Assembly: GCF_910585845.1 (NCBI RefSeq)
Contig: NZ_CAJUHF010000074.1
Location: 1 to 11,333 of the forward strand
Length of the DNA: 11,333 nt
DNA from: an uncultured Bacteroides sp.
GTDB taxonomy: Bacteria; Bacteroidota; Bacteroidia; Bacteroidales; Bacteroidaceae
Direction of reading: 5' to 3'
Part shown: in pieces, positions 6,332 to 11,333 of the stretch
Layout of the letters: the number at the start of each line of letters is the position of its first letter
Position numbering within the stretch: position 1 is the first letter of the stretch
The notes under the pieces: model-generated
The model's input: only the letters and a program-made list of their open reading frames with translations
What the model was told of the DNA's origin: nothing
Databases searched by the model: none
Translations under genes and position numbers: made by a program

Positions 6332-7501
6332 ATGGAAAATATGAAAGGAATATTCCCCGTAGAAAAATTTCGTGAATTGCGTACACCGTTTTATTATTAC
6401 GATACGAAAGTGTTGCGTGACACTCTTGCTTGTGTACGTACGGAAGCTGGTAAGTATGGCAATTTTGATGTGCATTATGCAGTGAAGTCGAATGCCAATC
6501 CTAAAGTGCTTTCTATTATTCGTGAGAATGGATTGGGTGCCGATTGTGTGAGTGGCGGTGAAGTGCGTGCGGCTATCAAGGCCGGTTTCCCGGCAAATAA
6601 GATTGTATTTGCCGGCGTGGGCAAGGCTGACTGGGAAATTAATCTCGGATTAGATTATGGGATTTTTTGTTTCAATGTAGAATCAATTCCTGAACTGGAA
6701 GTCATCAATGAATTGGCTGAGGCTAAAGGTAAAGTGGCAAATGTGGCTTTTCGCATCAATCCCAATGTGGGTGCTCATACCCATGCCAATATCACTACCG
6801 GCCTGGCAGAGAATAAATTTGGAATCAGCATGCAGGATATGGAGCATGTGATAGATGTGGCACTGGAGATGAAGAATGTGAAGTTTATCGGTCTGCATTT
6901 TCATATCGGATCTCAGATTCTGGATATGGGTGATTTTGTCGCTCTTTGTAACCGGATTAATGAATTGCAGGATAAATTGGAAGCGCATCGTATCCGTGTT
7001 GAGCATATCAATGTCGGTGGGGGATTAGGAATTGATTATAAACACCCTAACCGTCAGGCAATACCTGATTTTAAGAGCTATTTCTCTACTTATGCCGAGC
7101 ATTTAAAACTGCGTTCCTGGCAAACCCTGCATTTTGAATTGGGACGTGCCATAACCGGACAGTGCGGCTCGTTGATTTCCCGTGTGCTTTATGTGAAGCA
7201 GGGAGTGAATAAGAAATTTGCTATTCTTGATGCCGGAATGACTGATCTTATTCGTCCTGCACTGTATCAGGCTTATCATAAAATAGAAAATATCACTTCG
7301 GAAGATGCTATTGAAACTTATGATGTCGTAGGGCCGGTTTGTGAATCTTCAGACGTTTTCGGTAAGGCGATAGACCTGAATAAGGTGAAGCGTGGGGACT
7401 TGCTGGCATTGCGTTCTGCCGGTGCTTATGGTGAGATTATGGCTTCCGGTTATAATTGCCGTGAACTACCGAAAGGATATATTTCGGAAGAACTGGTATA
7501 A
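6332..7501 (+). CDS. lysA: Diaminopimelate decarboxylase LysA
   Basis: LysA is a PLP enzyme that decarboxylates meso-diaminopimelate to lysine, the last step of lysine synthesis. The 389-aa product is a fold-type III (alanine racemase-like) decarboxylase. PLP-binding K52 lies in VHYAVKSNANP. HFHIGSQ (189-195), GGGLGIDY (229-236) and ELGRAITGQCG (269-279) line the cofactor and substrate sites. CESSDVFG (337-344) holds the active-site cysteine C337 contributed across the dimer, and GAYG follows at 364-367. ATG 6332 is used; ATG 6341 (MKGIFPVEKF) is a good alternative, because GGAAA lies just before it and many relatives start there. It follows lysC in the same direction but behind a strong terminator. 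No convincing TAnnTTTG promoter was found; TATGCTTTG at 6268-6276 has one base too many. Confidence 0.96.
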   Translation: MENMKGIFPVEKFRELRTPFYYYDTKVLRDTLACVRTEAGKYGNFDVHYAVKSNANPKVLSIIRENGLGADCVSGGEVRAAIKAGFPANKIVFAGVGKADWEINLGLDYGIFCFNVESIPELEVINELAEAKGKVANVAFRINPNVGAHTHANITTGLAENKFGISMQDMEHVIDVALEMKNVKFIGLHFHIGSQILDMGDFVALCNRINELQDKLEAHRIRVEHINVGGGLGIDYKHPNRQAIPDFKSYFSTYAEHLKLRSWQTLHFELGRAITGQCGSLISRVLYVKQGVNKKFAILDAGMTDLIRPALYQAYHKIENITSEDAIETYDVVGPVCESSDVFGKAIDLNKVKRGDLLALRSAGAYGEIMASGYNCRELPKGYISEELV

Positions 7502-7605
7502 TGGATATGGATTTTAATGCCACTGTTCAAGTAGGGGAAACATGAGGTAATCCGGATTTTTATATAAAAAATGTTATTATATGAACAACCTGCATGTATC
7601 ATTGT

Positions 7606-7613
7606 TATTTTTG
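7606..7613 (+). promoter_or_regulatory. Probable -7 element of the ferritin promoter
   Basis: TATTTTTG at 7606-7613 matches the Bacteroides -7 consensus TAnnTTTG exactly and lies 33 nt before the ferritin ATG, giving a short leader. No good TTTG -33 element is visible at the usual 19-21 bp spacing (near 7583-7586), so an activator may be needed or the call may be chance. The 144-bp gap after lysA holds no other clear feature. Confidence 0.5.
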
Positions 7614-7645
7614 TAATGATTTCAAATTAATTAAAAAGTATAATT

Positions 7646-8125
7646 ATGATTACTGAAAAATTACAGAATGCTATTAATGAGCAGATCACAGCTGAAATGT
7701 GGTCGGCTAATCTTTATTTGGCAATGTCTTTCTATATGGAGAAAGAAGGTTATTGTGGTATGGCCCATTGGTTGAAGAAGCAATGGAACGAGGAAAATGA
7801 ACATGCTTGCGCATTGGCTGATTACGTGATTAAGCGTGGTGGTAAAGCCAAGATTGACAAGGTGGATGTTGTTCCTAATGATTTTGGTACTCCATTGGAA
7901 GTGTTTGAACAAGTTTATAAACACGAGTGTCGTGTATCTGAAATGATAGACAAGTTGGTTGATGTGGCTGCTGCTGAAAAGGATAAAGCAACTCAGGATT
8001 TCTTGTGGGGTTTTGTTCGTGAGCAAGTAGAAGAAGAAGCTACAGCTGCCGGTATTGTTGACAAGATTAAGAAAGCCGGTGCTTCTGGTATATTCTTTGT
8101 GGATGCCAAGTTGGGCGAACGATAA
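7646..8125 (+). CDS. ftnA: Non-haem ferritin
   Basis: This is an iron-storage protein that oxidises Fe(II) at a ferroxidase centre and keeps the mineral inside a 24-subunit shell in the cytoplasm. The 159-aa product is a four-helix bundle of the FtnA class. Ferroxidase ligands are present at the numbering familiar from E. coli FtnA: E17, E50, H53, E94, Q127 and E130, with Y24 nearby. No haem-binding methionine typical of bacterioferritin is apparent. It seems to be a single-gene unit: its own -7 element lies upstream, and the next gene, kbl, converges on it. Ferritin in Bacteroides fragilis has been described as responding to redox stress. I saw no specific regulator site here, so control is open. 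Confidence 0.95.
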   Translation: MITEKLQNAINEQITAEMWSANLYLAMSFYMEKEGYCGMAHWLKKQWNEENEHACALADYVIKRGGKAKIDKVDVVPNDFGTPLEVFEQVYKHECRVSEMIDKLVDVAAAEKDKATQDFLWGFVREQVEEEATAAGIVDKIKKAGASGIFFVDAKLGER

Positions 8126-8131
8126 ATATTC

Positions 8132-8233
8132 ATAATCTGTCTTTCTGAGTTTTGTTGAGGAAGGAACTGTCTTGCTTCTTATGATATGAGGCAGAGAACA
8201 GATGCTCAGACAAAATCCGGAAAGACAGATTAT
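8132..8233. repeat. 102-nt imperfect palindrome between convergent ftnA and kbl
   Basis: Positions 8132-8145 (ATAATCTGTCTTTC) and 8220-8233 are a perfect 14-bp inverted repeat. Pairing continues inward to 8156/8209 with one mismatch (8148/8217) and three G-U pairs, giving a 25-position stem. Further in, CTGT 8167-8170 pairs with ACAG 8198-8201, and TGCTTC 8173-8178 with GAGGCA 8188-8193 (one G-U). All these share a centre near 8183, so the whole segment can fold as one rod. It lies in the 3' region of both genes. No T-run follows either arm, so it is not a canonical intrinsic terminator. A MITE-like element is possible, but no target duplication is obvious. Confidence 0.75.
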
Positions 8234-8256
8234 ATAGTCATTACTTCTTCACGTAT

Positions 8257-9444
8257 TTATTTTAATACTCCCAGTTCTTTCCCTACCTTAATAAACGCTT
8301 CAATGCATTTGTCCAGATGTTCCTTTTCGTGTCCGGCTGAGATTTGCACACGGATACGTGCCTGGTCTTTCGGAACTACAGGATAATAGAATCCGGTTAC
8401 ATAAATACCCTCTTCTTGCATACGTGCCGCATACACTTGAGACAGTTTGGCATCGTACAGCATTACGGCGCAAATGGCACTTTGGGTCGGTTTGATATCA
8501 AATCCGGCTGCAGTCATCTTATCACGGAAATAATTAACATTATCTACTAACTTATCGTGCAGTTCATTGCTTTCTTGCAGCATTTTGAACACTTCGATTC
8601 CTGCGCCTATTACGGCTGGAGCTACGGAGTTGGAGAACAGATACGGACGGCTGCGCTGGCGTAACAGGTCGATAATTTCTTTGGGACCTGTGGTAAATCC
8701 ACCCATTGCACCACCAAAAGCTTTACCCAATGTTCCGGTATAAATGTCGACACGTCCGTAAGTCTGGTATAATTCACTTACTCCATGTCCTGTAGGTCCT
8801 ACTACACCTGCGGAGTGTGATTCATCCACCATTACCAGAGCATCATATTTTTCTGCCAGATCACAAATTTTATCCATGGGTGCTACATTGCCGTCCATAG
8901 AGAACACACCATCGGTGACTATGATACGGAAACGTTGTGCCTGAGCTTCTTGCAGGCATTTCTCCAGTTCCTCCATGTTTGCATTGGCATAGCGATAACG
9001 TTTGGCTTTGCACAGGCGTACACCATCGATGATGGAAGCATGGTTCAGGGCATCGGAAATGATGGCATCTTCATCTGTGAGGAGAGGTTCGAATACGCCT
9101 CCGTTGGCATCGAAGCAAGCAGCATAGAGTATTGTATCTTCTGTTTTGAAATAGTTGGAGATAGCAGCTTCCAATTCTTTATGTATATCTTGTGTGCCAC
9201 AGATGAAACGGACAGAAGACATTCCATAACCACGGTGATCCATCATTTTTTGGGCGGCAGCAATCAGTCGCGGATGATTGGACAGGCCAAGGTAATTGTT
9301 GGCACAGAAGTTTAAAACTTCTTTTCCCTTTACTGAGATGACGGCTTGTTGTGCACTCTCTATCAGGCGTTCTTCTTTATAAAGACCGGCCTGCTTGATT
9401 TCAGCAAGTGTGTTGCTGAGGTGTTCTTTTATTTTCCCGTACAT
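8257..9444 (-). CDS. kbl: Glycine C-acetyltransferase (2-amino-3-ketobutyrate CoA ligase) Kbl
   Basis: Kbl cleaves 2-amino-3-ketobutyrate with CoA to glycine and acetyl-CoA, the second step of threonine breakdown by the dehydrogenase route. The 395-aa product is a fold-type I PLP enzyme of the alpha-oxoamine synthase family. PLP lysine K241 lies in TGTLGKAFGG, the cofactor-binding VDESHSAG spans 206-213, and H135 in DALNHAS stacks on the ring. NFCANNYLGL (45-54) is the family N-terminal signature. E. coli Kbl is 398 aa. Relatives such as BioF, HemA and SPT share the fold, but the divergent threonine dehydrogenase supports Kbl. The ATG is preceded by an A/T-rich leader without a Shine-Dalgarno sequence. 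The gene converges with ftnA. Confidence 0.94.
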   Translation of the reverse strand: MYGKIKEHLSNTLAEIKQAGLYKEERLIESAQQAVISVKGKEVLNFCANNYLGLSNHPRLIAAAQKMMDHRGYGMSSVRFICGTQDIHKELEAAISNYFKTEDTILYAACFDANGGVFEPLLTDEDAIISDALNHASIIDGVRLCKAKRYRYANANMEELEKCLQEAQAQRFRIIVTDGVFSMDGNVAPMDKICDLAEKYDALVMVDESHSAGVVGPTGHGVSELYQTYGRVDIYTGTLGKAFGGAMGGFTTGPKEIIDLLRQRSRPYLFSNSVAPAVIGAGIEVFKMLQESNELHDKLVDNVNYFRDKMTAAGFDIKPTQSAICAVMLYDAKLSQVYAARMQEEGIYVTGFYYPVVPKDQARIRVQISAGHEKEHLDKCIEAFIKVGKELGVLK

Positions 9445-9486
9445 AATTTTGTAATTTAAAAAATGTCATATTAATACTATACGATA

Positions 9487-9518
9487 CAAAGGACATGATT
9501 TTTCTTCAAATAAACAAT
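9487..9518 (-). promoter_or_regulatory. Weak candidate promoter for kbl
   Basis: On the minus strand, 9487-9494 reads GTCCTTTG, which keeps the TTTG half of the -7 element but lacks the TA. ATTG (9515-9518) lies 20 bp upstream as a three-of-four -33 match. A transcript from here would have a leader of about 40 nt before kbl. No better match was found in the 153-bp divergent gap. Treat it as tentative. Confidence 0.3.
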
Positions 9519-9551
9519 AGCAATATGATAGAAAAATGAAAAAAAAGTATG

Positions 9552-9559
9552 TATATTTG
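9552..9559 (+). promoter_or_regulatory. Probable -7 element of the tdh promoter
   Basis: TATATTTG at 9552-9559 matches TAnnTTTG exactly and lies 38 nt before the tdh ATG. A TTTG -33 box at normal spacing is not evident; the region around 9527-9532 is A-rich. The position in the divergent gap and the exact consensus make it the best promoter candidate for tdh and the lipoprotein gene behind it. Confidence 0.55.
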
Positions 9560-9597
9560 CGCGTCTCTAACGGATAGGGATCTTATAAATAAGGCGT

Positions 9598-10554
9598 ATG
9601 AAGAATATATTGGTAATTGGAGCAACCGGACAAATTGGTTCGGAGCTGACATTAGAGTTGCGTAAACGCTATGGTGATGACCATGTTATAGCTGGATACA
9701 TTCCGAGTGCTATGCCCAAAGGGGAACTGAAAGCAACGGGACCATCGGCAATTGCCGATGTTACAGACCGTCAGTCTATTGAAGTTGTGGCACGACAGTT
9801 TAAGATTGATACGATTTACAATCTGGCCGCTTTGCTGTCGGTAGTTGCTGAAAGTCGTCCGGCTATGGCTTGGAAGATTGGTATTGATGGCTTGTGGAAT
9901 GTATTGGAGGTCGCTCGTGAATATGGTTGTGCTGTATTTACTCCGAGTTCTATTGGCTCATTTGGAGAAGCCACTCCGCATGTGCAAACACCACAGGATA
10001 CGATTCAGCGCCCTCGAACCATGTATGGTGTGACGAAGGTGACCACTGAATTGCTGAGTGATTATTATTATACGAAGTATGGAGTAGATACCCGTTCGGT
10101 GCGTTTTCCGGGGATTATTTCGAATGTAACGCCTCCGGGAGGTGGAACAACTGATTATGCTGTGGATATATACTATTCGGCGGTGAAGGGAGAAAAATTC
10201 GTTTGTCCTCTGAAACCGGGCACTTATATGGATATGATGTATATGCCCGATGCGCTCAATGCCGCTATCTCATTGATGGAAGCAGCACCGGCACGTTTGA
10301 AGCATCGGAACGCTTTCAATATTGCTTCTATGAGTTTTGACCCAGAACAGATTTATCAGGAAATTAAGAAGCACAAGCCCGATTTTGAAATGGTGTACGA
10401 AATTGATCCATTGAAGCAGTCTATTGCTGACAGTTGGCCGGATAGCTTGGATGATTCATGTGCCCGTGAAGAATGGGATTGGAAGCCACAATATAATTTG
10501 GAGACTATGACAGTGGATATGCTTGAGAAGTTGAAAGCTAAACTGAATAAGTGA
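9598..10554 (+). CDS. tdh: L-threonine 3-dehydrogenase, SDR (NAD-dependent epimerase-like) type
   Basis: This is predicted to oxidise L-threonine to 2-amino-3-ketobutyrate with NAD+, giving the substrate of the divergently encoded Kbl. The 318-aa product is an extended short-chain dehydrogenase with a Rossmann NAD-binding motif GATGQIG (8-14), the NAAL stretch (75-79 region), serines S117/S118 in TPSSIG, and the catalytic pair Y143 and K147 in YGVTK. SVRFPGIIS (167-175) and the PPGGGTTDYAVD segment (179-190) resemble the SDR-type threonine dehydrogenases known from bacteria and Thermoplasma, not the zinc medium-chain Tdh of E. coli. Family membership alone would also allow a sugar epimerase; the kbl neighbour makes threonine dehydrogenase much the best call. 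ATG 9598 gives the expected N-terminus and is preceded by AAGG. Confidence 0.9.
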   Translation: MKNILVIGATGQIGSELTLELRKRYGDDHVIAGYIPSAMPKGELKATGPSAIADVTDRQSIEVVARQFKIDTIYNLAALLSVVAESRPAMAWKIGIDGLWNVLEVAREYGCAVFTPSSIGSFGEATPHVQTPQDTIQRPRTMYGVTKVTTELLSDYYYTKYGVDTRSVRFPGIISNVTPPGGGTTDYAVDIYYSAVKGEKFVCPLKPGTYMDMMYMPDALNAAISLMEAAPARLKHRNAFNIASMSFDPEQIYQEIKKHKPDFEMVYEIDPLKQSIADSWPDSLDDSCAREEWDWKPQYNLETMTVDMLEKLKAKLNK

Positions 10555-10574
10555 TCTTTCTGGTTCAGTAGAGG

Positions 10575-11303
10575 ATGAGGAAAATAGGAGCAGGGGTGTG
10601 CCTTTTTGTTTTTCTTCTGTCTTGTGGAAATAGAAACACAAAGGTAGACCCCTTTATGACGATCAGCGATATGGTGGATTCAGTTTCGTGCAAAGCTGAT
10701 ACGGTGATGCAGGTAGAGGCCGATGACGAACCGGAACCGATAGAGGCAGATGAGTTATTTGATGATTTCATTTATGCTTATGCTTCAGACAGTATTTTTC
10801 AACAGCAGCGGACAAAGTTTCCGTTGTCTTATCACAATGCTGATACTTTATTAAAAATTAAGAAAGCAGAGTGGGTGCATGATTGTTTGTTTACCCGGCA
10901 AAGTTACTATACGCTGCTTTTTGATCATGAAGAGGAGTTGGATTTAGTGGGTGACACAGCGCTTGCCTCTGTGCAGGTGGAGTGGATCTTTCTGAAGGAT
11001 CGCATGGTACGGAAGTATTATTTTGAGCGAATCAAAGGGGCATGGATGCTGGAGGCCATCAATCAGAGACAGATAGAACAGGGAAAAAGTGAAGACTTTG
11101 TGACTTTCTATTCACGTTTTGTGACTGATAGTATTTATCAGAGCCGTCATATCCGCGAACCTCTGATGTATGTGACTATTGATCCGGATGATGAATTCTC
11201 TATTTTGGAAACTACTCTTGATCTGAACCAGTGGTATGCTTTCCGACCCGTATTGCCCACTGATAAATTGTCTAATATTAAGAGCCTGTTTAAAAATGAC
11301 TGA
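10575..11303 (+). CDS. Predicted lipoprotein of unknown function (possibly DUF4348-like)
   Basis: The 242-aa product starts with a short lipoprotein signal: MRK, a hydrophobic stretch (about residues 4-15), and a lipobox LLSC with C17 as the lipidated cysteine. The residues after C17 (GNRNTKVD) lack the acidic run associated with surface export in Bacteroides, so a periplasm-facing location is more likely. An acidic linker (about residues 48-62) precedes a soluble, aromatic-rich domain of about 175 residues, with KDRMVRKYYFERIKGAWML near the middle, resembling a beta-strand-rich NTF2-like fold. From memory it resembles the Bacteroidales DUF4348 family; I could not verify this. It lies 20 nt after tdh and probably shares its transcript. 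Function is unknown and a link to threonine metabolism is not evident. Confidence 0.8.
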   Translation: MRKIGAGVCLFVFLLSCGNRNTKVDPFMTISDMVDSVSCKADTVMQVEADDEPEPIEADELFDDFIYAYASDSIFQQQRTKFPLSYHNADTLLKIKKAEWVHDCLFTRQSYYTLLFDHEEELDLVGDTALASVQVEWIFLKDRMVRKYYFERIKGAWMLEAINQRQIEQGKSEDFVTFYSRFVTDSIYQSRHIREPLMYVTIDPDDEFSILETTLDLNQWYAFRPVLPTDKLSNIKSLFKND

Positions 11304-11333
11304 AATCTTTTTCTAAAGAGGTTTCCGTATCCG

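Noticed and set aside
7546..7560. Palindromic AATCCGGATT followed by T residues after lysA
   Set aside because: The palindrome has no loop, so it cannot form a terminator hairpin. It is better viewed as a chance self-complementary decamer.
8186..8386. Plus-strand 66-codon frame starting inside the palindrome
   Set aside because: It runs into the antisense of the kbl 3' end, shows no recognisable protein, and has no ribosome site or promoter.
11281..11288. AGAGCCTG at the end of the lipoprotein gene repeats the left arm of the lysA leader dyad
   Set aside because: It is an eight-base match without extended similarity, inside coding sequence; a chance occurrence is likely.
11302..11325. Hairpin after the lipoprotein gene (GAAATCTTTT / AAGAGGTTTC)
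   Set aside because: The stem is A/T-rich with two G-U pairs and no T-run follows in the visible bases. The window ends eight bases later, so a terminator cannot be supported.

Overview
The window looks like chromosome from a Bacteroides-type member of the Bacteroidota. The signs are moderate GC, weak or absent Shine-Dalgarno sequences, several copies of the Bacteroides -7 promoter element (TAnnTTTG), a bifunctional HisIE, an SDR-type threonine dehydrogenase, and a small lipoprotein of a type common in Bacteroidales. The species cannot be fixed from the sequence alone. Almost everything here is core metabolism. I see no phage genes, transposase, CRISPR array or defence system.

Region 1 (1-448): a tRNA-Asp(GTC) gene on the minus strand and its promoter, then a gene-free spacer and the promoter of the long plus-strand operon.

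Region 2 (449-6252): a compact plus-strand operon, purU-hisH-hisA-hisF-hisIE-ftsE-lysC, with gaps of 3-73 nt, closed by a clear intrinsic terminator. The HisF/HisH synthase, HisA and HisIE cover the middle of histidine synthesis (the second and third steps, done by HisIE, then HisA, then HisF/HisH) and release AICAR into purine synthesis. PurU hydrolyses 10-formyl-THF, the cofactor that AICAR formylation needs, so the first gene connects to the his genes through one-carbon and purine metabolism. An FtsE-like ATPase without FtsX and a monofunctional aspartokinase follow.

Region 3 (6253-8256): lysA, the last step of lysine synthesis, lies behind the lysC terminator and a leader inverted repeat. 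Next is a ferritin gene with its own likely promoter. Ferritin and kbl converge on a 102-nt imperfect palindrome with 14-bp perfect ends, the most unusual non-coding structure in the window.

Region 4 (8257-11333): kbl (minus) and an SDR-type L-threonine 3-dehydrogenase (plus) are divergent around a 153-bp promoter region. Together they form the threonine-to-glycine pathway: threonine to 2-amino-3-ketobutyrate, then to glycine plus acetyl-CoA. A predicted lipoprotein of unknown function follows tdh at 20 nt and is probably co-transcribed.

No wholly new system is evident. The best second-look items are the palindrome at 8132-8233, the orphan ftsE inside an amino-acid operon, the 16-codon ORF overlapping the hisF stop, and the lysA leader repeat.
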